Shown here: positions 25,724-33,203 of the stretch, piece after piece
How positions within the stretch are numbered: the stretch's first letter is position 1
Layout of the letters: each line of letters starts with the position of its first letter
Source of the DNA: Verrucomicrobiia bacterium
GTDB taxonomy: Bacteria > Verrucomicrobiota > Verrucomicrobiia > Palsa-1439
NCBI GenBank assembly: GCA_022072455.1
Contig: JAJVHY010000007.1
Coordinates: 88,425 to 152,424, forward strand
DNA length: 64,000 bases
Direction: 5' to 3'
Notes under the pieces: model-generated
What the model saw: only the letters and a program-made list of their open reading frames with translations
What the model was told of the DNA's origin: nothing
The model's database searches: none
Made by a program: the position numbers and the translations under genes

Positions 25724-26407
25724 TTACACCGGGATGGATTGTTCGGCGACCCGAATCAAACTAATGACATCGTCAGCCGTCGTGGTCGCGGCGAGTTTCT
25801 CGCGGAATCCTTTCCCATGCAACACCCGTGACAACCGGGCGAGTAACTTCAGGTGCTGTCGCACCGTCGGCGCACACAGCAAAAAATAATGCCGCACCGG
25901 CTTGCCATCCAGCGCGCCGAAATCAATCCCCGTCGTATGCCGGCCATACGCGAGCACTGGTTTATCCACCAATCCCACCAACGCATTGCGCGCGTGCGGA
26001 ATCGCGACGCCTTCATTCACGCAGGTCGAGCACAAATCCTCGCGCGCCTTCAACGCCTGAAAGAAAATTTCCGCCTGCCGGCTCTGGCCGGGGTCGATCA
26101 CCAATTCCACCAGCTCATGCAACACCGCGTCCTTGTCGGCGCCGCGCAACTCCAAATTCATCCGCGCCACTTCCATCGCGCCCGCCAGTGTCAAAACTTC
26201 CGGCACGCCCGTGGCCTCCGTCGGCAACTCATTCACAATCGTCGGCCGCCGGCTCTGCCATTCATCCACCGCAGTCCGGCTGAACCGCCACCCGCGCGTC
26301 AATTTCTGCGCCGGTAATTGCCCATCCTGCGCGAGCCGGCTGACGGCCTTCTCCTTCATCCGCAGATGCCGGGCCACGTCCCGCAAATTCATCAGTTCAT
26401 TATCCAT
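25724..26407 (-). CDS. Excisionase-type HTH fused to PTS EIIA (PtsN-like)
   Basis: 227 residues. The N-terminus (about 1-55, NLRDVARHLRMKEKAVSRLAQDGQLPAQKL...FSRTAVDEW) is a MerR/excisionase-like winged helix. The C-terminal half (about 75-225) is a PTS EIIA-fructose/Ntr domain with the phospho-acceptor histidine in VAIPHARN. This looks like a regulator whose DNA binding is set by phosphotransfer. The ATG at 26407 lacks a strong ribosome site. Between lexA and hemB on the same strand. Confidence 0.85.
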   Translation of the reverse strand: MDNELMNLRDVARHLRMKEKAVSRLAQDGQLPAQKLTRGWRFSRTAVDEWQSRRPTIVNELPTEATGVPEVLTLAGAMEVARMNLELRGADKDAVLHELVELVIDPGQSRQAEIFFQALKAREDLCSTCVNEGVAIPHARNALVGLVDKPVLAYGRHTTGIDFGALDGKPVRHYFLLCAPTVRQHLKLLARLSRVLHGKGFREKLAATTTADDVISLIRVAEQSIPV

Positions 26408-26452
26408 GACAACCCAATTCTAGGCTGGAACGGCGCGAGGCGTCAACCGTCG

Positions 26453-27052
26453 TTAAAACCGTCGCTCGTAACTTCGGATCACCCCGATCACCCGCCCCAA
26501 AACCTGCGTGTGCGGCCCGACCGGAATCGGTTGGTACCGTTCATTCGCTGGCTGCAACTCCAACTTCCCATTCCGCCGGCCAAGTCGTTTCACCGTCGTT
26601 TCCCCTTCCACCAACGCCACGATGATCTGCTCCGGCTCGGCCTGTTCCGTCGCGCGCACCACCACCAAATCCCCCTCATGAATCCCGGCATCCTGCATCG
26701 AATCCCCGCGCACCTTCAACGCGAACACCTTCTCCCCGCCAAAATCACTGCTGAAATCAAACGCCCCTTCCAGATTCTCCTCCGCCAACAACGGCGTCCC
26801 GGCCTGCACTCGTCCCAAAATCGGCACCGCCCCCAGCAACTTCGCCGGCAACAATCCGCGCGATTTGCCTGGCATCGTCCGCAGGTACCCCTTCGTGGTC
26901 AAAGCCCGGAGATAATCCCGCACCGTGCCGGTCGACCGAAACCGAAACGCCTGCCCGATCTCGCGAATCGTGGGTGGATGGCCTTTCGCGCGGATGTGAT
27001 TCTGGATAAAATGCAGGAGTTTTTCCTGCCGGGTCGTCAGTGGTTGAGTCAT
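26453..27052 (-). CDS. lexA: LexA repressor
   Basis: SOS repressor/autopeptidase. The 199-residue protein has an N-terminal winged helix (MTQPLTTRQEKLLHFIQNHI, PPTIREIGQAFRF) and a C-terminal S24 peptidase domain with the Ala-Gly cleavage site in ILGRVQAGTPLL, the catalytic serine in VRGDSMQDAGI and lysine in VEGETTVKRLG. Recognition-helix residues (FRFRSTGTVRDYLRALTTKG) differ from the Bacillus and E. coli types, consistent with an unusual operator. A perfect palindrome lies 11 bases before the start. Confidence 0.93.
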   Translation of the reverse strand: MTQPLTTRQEKLLHFIQNHIRAKGHPPTIREIGQAFRFRSTGTVRDYLRALTTKGYLRTMPGKSRGLLPAKLLGAVPILGRVQAGTPLLAEENLEGAFDFSSDFGGEKVFALKVRGDSMQDAGIHEGDLVVVRATEQAEPEQIIVALVEGETTVKRLGRRNGKLELQPANERYQPIPVGPHTQVLGRVIGVIRSYERRF

Positions 27053-27062
27053 GCCGGATAAT

Positions 27063-27082
27063 TACCACACAAGCGTGTGGTA
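27063..27082 (-). promoter_or_regulatory. Candidate LexA operator upstream of lexA
   Basis: TACCACACAAGCGTGTGGTA is a perfect dyad with 8-bp arms and a 4-bp spacer, 11 bases upstream of the lexA ATG. LexA normally represses its own gene, so this is the best candidate for its binding site. It matches neither CTGT-N8-ACAG nor CGAAC-N4-GTTCG. Confidence 0.6.
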
Positions 27083-27097
27083 TGACAAGTCCGGCCT

Positions 27098-27454
27098 TCA
27101 AGCTGCGGCTGCCGCTTCGCAAATCACCGCGTTCAACTCGGCAATCTCAAAGGGCTTTTCCACCACCGCCCGCGCCCCGACTTCCCGCGCCATACTGGCC
27201 GTCGTCCGCCCGCCGGTCACAATCACGACCTTGGCCTCCGGGTGCATTTGCGAGAGCATCTCCGTGCACTTCAATCCATCAATCAACGGCATCCGCACAT
27301 CCATCAAAACCACCTCAGGATGCGTCCGCTCATACTCCGCGAGTGCCTCCTCGCCGTCGCAAGCCACCCCAACGACTTCGTGACCGAAATATTCCATTGC
27401 CAATCGCAAGGCAAACCGGACCGACTCCGTATCTTCCGCAATCATGATTCGCAT
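27098..27454 (-). CDS. Single-domain response regulator (CheY-like)
   Basis: 118 residues forming a stand-alone receiver domain: acidic pair in MIAEDTES, phospho-acceptor Asp in VVLMDVRMPLIDG, Thr in VVIVTGG and Lys in VVEKPFEIAEL. No output domain. Its ribosome site AAAGG lies in the loop of a small hairpin (27459-27475). It stands between batE and lexA; no histidine kinase is nearby, so the partner is unknown. Confidence 0.92.
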   Translation of the reverse strand: MRIMIAEDTESVRFALRLAMEYFGHEVVGVACDGEEALAEYERTHPEVVLMDVRMPLIDGLKCTEMLSQMHPEAKVVIVTGGRTTASMAREVGARAVVEKPFEIAELNAVICEAAAAA

Positions 27455-27458
27455 AGCG

Positions 27459-27475
27459 ACTGCCCTTTAAGCAGT
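27459..27475 (-). promoter_or_regulatory. Hairpin around the response-regulator ribosome site
   Basis: ACTGC (27459-27463) and GCAGT (27471-27475) pair, leaving the AAAGG ribosome site in the loop, directly before the ATG at 27454. It could modulate translation, but five base pairs is marginal. Confidence 0.3.
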
Positions 27476-27498
27476 GGCCATGCCACCCCCAAAAAAAA

Positions 27499-28182
27499 TC
27501 AAGGCTTCGCCACCCGCTCCAGCTCCTCCGCCCGCACCCAACCCTGTTGCTCATCAGCGCGTTCGACAAAAACCCACTGCCCGCGGTCCTCCCGAATCGC
27601 CACTTTCGTCCCCTCGCCCAACTGAAAATGCACCGTCGCATCCGCCAACGGCGCAAACCGCGCCTCCACCTTCGGCACCACCACCACCGCCACTGGCCGC
27701 GCCGCATTCCGGTAAATCACCATCGCCGTCGCCGTCACCAAGCCGATCCCGGCCATGACCGCCAAAATCACCAACCCGCTTCGCCACCGGGGCCGCCACA
27801 CCGCGGCCGCAATCAACAACATCGTTGCCCACACTCCGATGATCTCATACCGAGTCCACTGCGCCGTCGTCCGCGCGCCGGCCAGCGACCGAAAAAAACG
27901 GACGACCAGCTTCGGCGACACATTCACCTCCGCCACGCCGAGCTTTTCTTCGGCGAACTTCAGATTCGCGAGAATATCGGGATCACCAGGTGCAATCAGC
28001 CGGGCTCGTTCGTAATTGAGCACCGCCCGCCCCACCTGTCCCGCCCGGTAATGCGCGTTGCCGAGATTAAAAAATACATGCGCCGTCTTTGGCTCGATTT
28101 TCTCGTAAGCCGCCACCGCCTCCGCAAACTTGCCGGCATCAAACAGCGCGTTCGCCGCCTTGAAGTCGTCGGCGACCGCCAT
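27499..28182 (-). CDS. batE: BatE-like TPR and SH3 protein
   Basis: From the ATG at 28182 it has 227 residues: TPR repeats (about 3-85, AANALFDAGKFAEAVAAYEKIEP, FFNLGNAHYRAGQVGRAVLNYERA), two membrane helices (about 115-160) and a C-terminal bacterial SH3-like domain ending GWVRAEELERV. This is the BatE layout, last gene of the Bat operon. The frame stays open upstream for 35 more codons through a palindromic repeat to an ATG overlapping the end of batD, so the original N-terminus, probably a signal peptide, may have been replaced. Confidence 0.85.
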   Translation of the reverse strand: MAVADDFKAANALFDAGKFAEAVAAYEKIEPKTAHVFFNLGNAHYRAGQVGRAVLNYERARLIAPGDPDILANLKFAEEKLGVAEVNVSPKLVVRFFRSLAGARTTAQWTRYEIIGVWATMLLIAAAVWRPRWRSGLVILAVMAGIGLVTATAMVIYRNAARPVAVVVVPKVEARFAPLADATVHFQLGEGTKVAIREDRGQWVFVERADEQQGWVRAEELERVAKP

Positions 28183-28193
28183 GGCCGCGATCA

Positions 28194-28264
28194 AGTAGGG
28201 TGCGCTATTGCGCACCAGCCGCGCCCAGCCGCACAAAATGCGGTGCGCAATAGCGCACCCTACT
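28194..28264. repeat. REP-doublet repeat family C, copy 1
   Basis: Two perfect inverted 23-bp arms (28194-28216 and 28242-28264) with a 25-base spacer. Each arm is itself a hairpin, GGTGCGC-TATT-GCGCACC. It separates batD and batE. The second copy at 48447 has the same 25-base spacing but a different spacer sequence. Confidence 0.9.
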
Positions 28265-28267
28265 GGC

Positions 28268-29911
28268 TTACTTTTCCAATTCATCAATCACCTGTTCCAA
28301 TTGTTGCTTCAATCCGTTCACATCCGCCCGCGCCCCGGCAAACCGCGCCGCGTCGCATACCTCAAAAATCTCCCGCACCTTCCCCGGCAACCGGTGCTCC
28401 TCCACCACCGATGCCGTCATCCCCGCCGCCGGCAAGTTCAACCGGTCGCCCAAATACTCCTGCAACACCCGTTGCACCTGCTCCGGCGTCGTCGCCCCGG
28501 CCAGAATCTGCCGCGCATTCCGCGCCGCCCGGCTGCGCCGCGCGTACGCCACATCGCCGGTCAAGCGTTCCTGCCGGCGTTTCCACGCAATCGCCCCGGC
28601 CAGTGCCAGAACCGGGACCACGTTCCATGGCCAAATCGGCGGCGGCACACTCGCGACCGGCCCGCGATCACCCTTCAAATACACGATGTCCTGCCCCAGT
28701 TTCTCCGCTGGCCGTACCCGCTCACTGCCGGTCAACACCGCCGCCTGCCCGCCGGGCTTGATCTTCAACTCAATTGGCGCCTGGCCGGTCGTCTTGTACG
28801 TCTTCGCGACCGGATCAAAATACGACAACCGCACATCCGGTAACTGCGTCGCCTTCGTGTCTTTCGCGACCAACACCTGCTGAAACACCCGTTCACCGGT
28901 CGTGCCCAACTCATTCTTTGTCGTCTTCGATGTTGGGTCATACGTCTTGAAATTCTCCAATCCCTTCAACTGAATCGCCGGCACCGTGTCGATGTTGCCA
29001 TTCCCGGCAATCCGCACCGTCACTGTGATCGGATCTCCCACCGCCACCTCCACCGGTTTTGCGTCCACGCTCAAACTCCATTCGCCCACCGCCCCGGCAA
29101 AATCCGCCGGCCGCCCCTCCGCCGGCAACGGCAAGACTTCAATCGGCACGACATCCAAGGTGACCGGCACTTCGCGCACTTCGATGCGTCCCATCATCTC
29201 ATCGAAAATCGACCGGTTTCGCACCTGCGTCGCCAACTGCACCTTGAGCACGCATGGGCCGAACTTGAGTTCACCGGCGCGCGTCGGCGAAATCGCGCCT
29301 TCAACCACATAGACATTGAACGCCTCACCATTGATCGACTGCGTCCCCTGTTTCACGTTACCGCTGTACTTGTACCCGAGCCCTTCCGCTTCCGAGTTAA
29401 AACTGCTCAACCCGCGCACCGGCAAATTCGCCCGCGCAAACACGATCACATCCAACGGCGCGGTCTGCCCGAGGTAAACCTGCTGCGAATTCAGCCGCAC
29501 CTTCGCAAACAAACTTTGCGACATATCGGTTTGCGCGCCCGGTTTATCAACGGTCAACCTGATGGGGTTGGTCTTAAAGATTTTCCCGGCCACATTCACA
29601 TCCAGTGCCGGTATCATAAACTCACCCGTTCGCGTCGGCGTGACCTGATACACCAAGCTCACTGATTGACTCATCGCCCCGTTGACGATGGACACGCTGG
29701 TGTTCACCGCCGGCCCCGCGAAGTTCAAACCCTCAATCTTCGGAATCGCCGGTTGCCCGCCGCTCTGGGTGCCGTTGATGCTGATGGTCAGCGAGATGGA
29801 CTCGCCAAAACTCACCCGCGCCTGATCCACCGTAGCCGACACCGATACCTCCGCGAACACTTGCGGCGTCAGCAAGACCAACGCAATGACCCAGAAAAAT
29901 CTCACGCTCAC
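28268..29911 (-). CDS. batD: BatD-like protein (oxygen-tolerance domain)
   Basis: 547 residues starting at a GTG whose GTGA overlaps the batC stop. A signal peptide (VSVRFFWVIALVLLTPQVFA) precedes several beta-sandwich repeats (about 20-400) with VDQARVSFGESISLTISING, VNLR-type strands and PVEVAVGDPITVTVRIAGNG; a late membrane helix (about 425-445) and a cytoplasmic helical tail follow. This is the BatD architecture. Bat proteins are thought to form a periplasmic/membrane complex with the von Willebrand proteins BatA and BatB. Confidence 0.92.
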   Translation of the reverse strand: MSVRFFWVIALVLLTPQVFAEVSVSATVDQARVSFGESISLTISINGTQSGGQPAIPKIEGLNFAGPAVNTSVSIVNGAMSQSVSLVYQVTPTRTGEFMIPALDVNVAGKIFKTNPIRLTVDKPGAQTDMSQSLFAKVRLNSQQVYLGQTAPLDVIVFARANLPVRGLSSFNSEAEGLGYKYSGNVKQGTQSINGEAFNVYVVEGAISPTRAGELKFGPCVLKVQLATQVRNRSIFDEMMGRIEVREVPVTLDVVPIEVLPLPAEGRPADFAGAVGEWSLSVDAKPVEVAVGDPITVTVRIAGNGNIDTVPAIQLKGLENFKTYDPTSKTTKNELGTTGERVFQQVLVAKDTKATQLPDVRLSYFDPVAKTYKTTGQAPIELKIKPGGQAAVLTGSERVRPAEKLGQDIVYLKGDRGPVASVPPPIWPWNVVPVLALAGAIAWKRRQERLTGDVAYARRSRAARNARQILAGATTPEQVQRVLQEYLGDRLNLPAAGMTASVVEEHRLPGKVREIFEVCDAARFAGARADVNGLKQQLEQVIDELEK

Positions 29912-30636
29912 CAATCCTTGACCGGTTGCCCGGCCTCTTTCAAGTCCTTCATCTGCAACTCCGGGAAAAAATTCCAATTTTTCTCCTCCTCCCGGAGTTG
30001 ATCAAGCAATGCCGCCGCCTGTTGTTTATCGAGATTTTCCGCGGGTTTCGGCTCGGTCTGTGCCGGTTGCTCCTGCGGTTTTTGTTCTTGCGACGAATCG
30101 GGTTTTTGTTGCTGTTGCTGTTGCTCGTCCGGCTTTTGCTGATCCTGTTTGTCCTGATCTTTTTTGTCCTGGTCCTTCTGATCGCCTTTGTCCTGCTTCT
30201 GCTGCTGTTGTTCCTGCTGCTGTTTTTTCAGCTCCTCAATTTTCTTCTTCACCAAATCCCGATTGAATTTTGCATCTTCGTCTTGGGCATTCAACGCCAA
30301 CGCCCCCTCATACTCCTTCAAGGACTTCTCATACACCGGCAACGCCTGCTCGATCCCCTGCTTCTCCGCCGCCTGCCCCAGCCGGTAATGCGTGTTCCCG
30401 AGATTGTACCGCGAGCGAACTTGCAGTTCCCTTTCCGGCGACGCCAACGCCCGCTCAAACGCCGCCACCGCCTTTGCTAAATCATTACTCCGGTAGGCCG
30501 TCACCCCCTCATTATAGACGCGCGGCCAACTCTCTGCCGCTCTGACCGAAGTTGAACCACAGAGACACAGAGCGCACAGAGCCACCAGCACTCCGGTCGT
30601 TCTCCTCTCTGCGTTCTTTGTGTCTCTGTGGTTCAT
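29908..30636 (-). CDS. batC: BatC-like TPR protein with repeat-derived signal peptide
   Basis: 242 residues. A predicted signal peptide (1-33: basic n-region NHRDTKNAERR, then a hydrophobic stretch VLVALCALCLCG and VRA-AES) is followed by TPRs (about 37-125, YNEGVTAYRSNDLAKAVAAFERAL, YNLGNTHYRLGQAAE) and a Gln/Lys/Asp-rich low-complexity stretch (about 130-210). The ATG at 30636 makes an ATGA overlap with the batB stop, so the start is well supported. The start and signal peptide coincide with a dispersed palindrome. Confidence 0.9.
   Translation of the reverse strand: MNHRDTKNAERRTTGVLVALCALCLCGSTSVRAAESWPRVYNEGVTAYRSNDLAKAVAAFERALASPERELQVRSRYNLGNTHYRLGQAAEKQGIEQALPVYEKSLKEYEGALALNAQDEDAKFNRDLVKKKIEELKKQQQEQQQQKQDKGDQKDQDKKDQDKQDQQKPDEQQQQQQKPDSSQEQKPQEQPAQTEPKPAENLDKQQAAALLDQLREEEKNWNFFPELQMKDLKEAGQPVKDW
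30554..30636. repeat. Palindromic repeat family B, copy 1
   Basis: Arms GAACCACAGAGACACA (30554-30569) and its exact complement (30619-30634), 49 bases apart, with extended similarity inward (CGCAGAG/CGCACAGAG). On the minus strand the element begins ATGAACCACAGAG and supplies the batB TGA, the batC ATG and the coding sequence of the batC signal peptide. Confidence 0.88.
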
Positions 30637-31634
30637 ATCCGTTTCCGATCCGACACAAACATCTCCACCACCAGCAACAACAACCCAATCCCCAACGGCC
30701 ATTGGAACCGCTCAAAAAGTTTCTTCTGCAACTGCTCCTCGTATTCCTTCCGTTGCAACTGCGCGATTCCCTTCTCGTACACCGTCTCCATCCCAAAATC
30801 TCCGGCCGCACTCCGCACATAAATCCCCTCCGTCTGCAACGCCAACTGCTGCAGCGTCCCCTCATCCAACCGCGACTTCACCACCTTGCCTTCGCCGTCC
30901 TTCAAAAACTCCATCCCCTTGCCATCCTCCCGCACCGGAATCAACTCCCCCTCCACCGACCCCACGCCAATTGCATAAATCCGCACCCCGGCCTTCTTCG
31001 CCTCGGCTGCCGCGGCGATGGCATCGCCCTCCGTCTCCTCCCCGTCGGTAATCAACACAATCGCCCGGTCGCGCCCCTCGCCCGCCTCGAACGCCTTCAA
31101 CGCCGTCCGAATCGCCGCCCCAATCGCCGACCCGCCGCGTGGAATGATCCGCGGCTCCGCATCTCGCAACGCCAGCCGGCACGCCTCATAATCAATCGTC
31201 AAGGGACACTGCACAAACGCCGTCCCGGCAAACGCCACCAACCCAATCCGGTCGCCCGCCAACTTCGCCATCAAGTCCGCCACCGCAAATTTCGCCTGCG
31301 TCAGCCGGTTCGGTCGCACGTCCTCGGTCAACATGCTCTTCGACACATCCAGCAACACGAACACATCCACGCCCTTCCGTTTCACCTGTCGCCACTCAAA
31401 CCCCCACCGCGGCTGCGCCAATGCCAGCAACGCAAACACAATCCCCGCCACCAACAAAACCGCCTTCCACCGCCGCGCTACCGGCCGCACCGACCGGGTC
31501 AATCGCTCCGCCAACGGCGGCGCCACAAACCGTTCCAACGCCCGCCGCCGCGCGCGAAACGCCCACACCAGCAGCAGCACCACTACCGGTACCACCGCCA
31601 GCCACCAGAACATTTGTGGATTCCCGAATTGCAT
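30633..31634 (-). CDS. batB: BatB-like von Willebrand factor A membrane protein
   Basis: 333 residues: two N-terminal helices (about 8-25 and 55-73), a VWA domain (about 85-290) with the metal-site motif LLDVSKSM and TDGEETEG, and a C-terminal helix (about 305-325). Membrane-anchored VWA proteins of the aerotolerance operon. The ATG at 31634 shares one base with the batA TGA; a longer start would run inside batA. Confidence 0.93.
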   Translation of the reverse strand: MQFGNPQMFWWLAVVPVVVLLLVWAFRARRRALERFVAPPLAERLTRSVRPVARRWKAVLLVAGIVFALLALAQPRWGFEWRQVKRKGVDVFVLLDVSKSMLTEDVRPNRLTQAKFAVADLMAKLAGDRIGLVAFAGTAFVQCPLTIDYEACRLALRDAEPRIIPRGGSAIGAAIRTALKAFEAGEGRDRAIVLITDGEETEGDAIAAAAEAKKAGVRIYAIGVGSVEGELIPVREDGKGMEFLKDGEGKVVKSRLDEGTLQQLALQTEGIYVRSAAGDFGMETVYEKGIAQLQRKEYEEQLQKKLFERFQWPLGIGLLLLVVEMFVSDRKRI

Positions 31635-32626
31635 CACGGCACCCTCCGCAATCGCGTGTTCTCCAACGCCACCGCGAGCAGCAAGCATCCCAACCCCGGC
31701 ATCAGAAACCACGAGAAAAGCTCCGTCCACTCCTCGTACTTCACCGTCTCGATTTCGTGCTTCTCCAGCTTATCAATCTGCTCATACGTCTGCTTCAACG
31801 TCGCCGTGTCCGCCGCCCGGAAATACTGACCGCCCGTCTGCGCCGCAACATCCTTCAACAAGCCTTCATCCAAATCCGACATCGTGTACCCGATCAACTG
31901 CCGTTGCGCATTCAACACCGGCACTCTTCCCCCGATATTCGACCCCGCGCCAATCGTGTACACCCGCACCCCAAATTCCTTTGCCGCCTTTGCGGCCTCG
32001 CGCGCCGGTGGCTTTGGTACATTCTCTCCACCATCCGTCAACAACACGATCACCTTGCTCTTCGCCTTCGAATCGCGCAGCCGGTTCACCCCCGTCCCCA
32101 GCCCCGCGCCGGTCGCCGTGTTTCCCTCCACCAAACCGATTTGCACCCGGTCCAGATTCCGGTCGAGCCAATCGTGATCCAGCGTCAACGGACTCGCCAC
32201 ATACGCGTGCGTCCCGAACACCACCAACCCCACCCGGTCATTCGTCCGCGCCTTGATAAAATCGCGCACCACACTCTTCACCACATCGAGCCGGGTCGTC
32301 CGTTCCCCGCGCTCCTCATAATCCGCCGCCCCCATGCTGCCGGAAACATCCACCACCAATACAATATCCACGCCTTCCGTTTTCACCTTCGACTCACTTC
32401 GCCCGATCTGCGGCCGCGCCAACGCCACGATCAAAGCCGCCACCGCCAACCCGCGCAGCAACAACAACAACGTCGGCCCCACTCGCGCCCAAACCGAACC
32501 CGCCCCCTGCGCCGGCAACACCGATGAAAACTGCACCCCACCATCGCGTTTCGATCGGAATTGCCGCCACATCCAGACCGGCAAGAGCAGGAGCAACAAC
32601 AGCAGCAGTGGATCGTGAAACTTCAT
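31634..32626 (-). CDS. batA: BatA-like von Willebrand factor A membrane protein
   Basis: 330 residues with the same plan as its neighbour: N-terminal BatA helix (FHDPLLLLLLLLLPVWMW), second helix (about 52-70), VWA domain with complete MIDAS motif VVDVSGSMG and LLTDGGENV, and a C-terminal helix. ATGA overlap with the upstream 157-residue protein gene. In known systems the partner MoxR ATPase remodels substrates for these VWA proteins; no moxR is adjacent here. Confidence 0.95.
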   Translation of the reverse strand: MKFHDPLLLLLLLLLPVWMWRQFRSKRDGGVQFSSVLPAQGAGSVWARVGPTLLLLLRGLAVAALIVALARPQIGRSESKVKTEGVDIVLVVDVSGSMGAADYEERGERTTRLDVVKSVVRDFIKARTNDRVGLVVFGTHAYVASPLTLDHDWLDRNLDRVQIGLVEGNTATGAGLGTGVNRLRDSKAKSKVIVLLTDGGENVPKPPAREAAKAAKEFGVRVYTIGAGSNIGGRVPVLNAQRQLIGYTMSDLDEGLLKDVAAQTGGQYFRAADTATLKQTYEQIDKLEKHEIETVKYEEWTELFSWFLMPGLGCLLLAVALENTRLRRVP

Positions 32627-33096
32627 CGCGCCGACTCCCGCACAAATTTCTCCGCCGCTCCCAACGCCCGGTCCATGTCCTCTGTGCCGGGCCGATGCCG
32701 GGCAAACTTCACCAAATCCGCCTCCTGCAAAAACGCCCCCAACAACTCCATGCTCGCCGCCGGCAACTTCGCCTCGCTCAAAAATTCCTCCGTCGTCCGC
32801 TCCGGTGCCCGCAGCCCAAACTGTCCCTCAATGAATTGCCGGACGATGTCCGCCACCCGCGTATAAAACTCCTCCACCGGCAAGTTCTCCCGTCGCAACC
32901 GCTCCAGCGCCGCCAAAGCGATTACATAAGGCGTCGGTAGTGGAACGGGCGTCTCGCCTATTACCGCCGCCTTTTTCCGGCTAATCGCCCACACAATGAG
33001 ACCGATGGCCACCACCACAAACGCCAGCAGCGCCCAAACCCACCACGGGTAAGGCACATCCACCAACCCCTTAATGTCACGAATATCGCTCTCCAT
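32623..33096 (-). CDS. Small membrane protein leading the Bat operon (DUF4381-like)
   Basis: 157 residues: a short N-terminus (MESDIRDIKGLVDVPYPWWV), one membrane helix (about 20-40) and a cytoplasmic helical domain (about 55-155, ALERLRRENLPVEEFYTRVADIVRQFIEGQFGL). Position before batA and the helix plus PYVIALAALERL pattern resemble DUF4381-type proteins of MoxR/VWA operons. The ATG at 33096 was chosen because upstream residues are unlike a protein and the region faces metH. Confidence 0.75.
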   Translation of the reverse strand: MESDIRDIKGLVDVPYPWWVWALLAFVVVAIGLIVWAISRKKAAVIGETPVPLPTPYVIALAALERLRRENLPVEEFYTRVADIVRQFIEGQFGLRAPERTTEEFLSEAKLPAASMELLGAFLQEADLVKFARHRPGTEDMDRALGAAEKFVRESAR

Positions 33097-33203
33097 CGGG
33101 AATATCTGACCATAACCAGCCCCCCACCGTTGAGTCCAGTATCCAGTCAGCGGCACCCTTGCCCAACCCGGCAACCACTGCTATTGTCCCCGCCGGCAAC
33201 CCC

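Noticed and set aside
33097..33203. Possible cobalamin or SAM riboswitch before metH
   Set aside because: The 107-base divergent region lacks the B12-box and any multi-stem fold of those classes.
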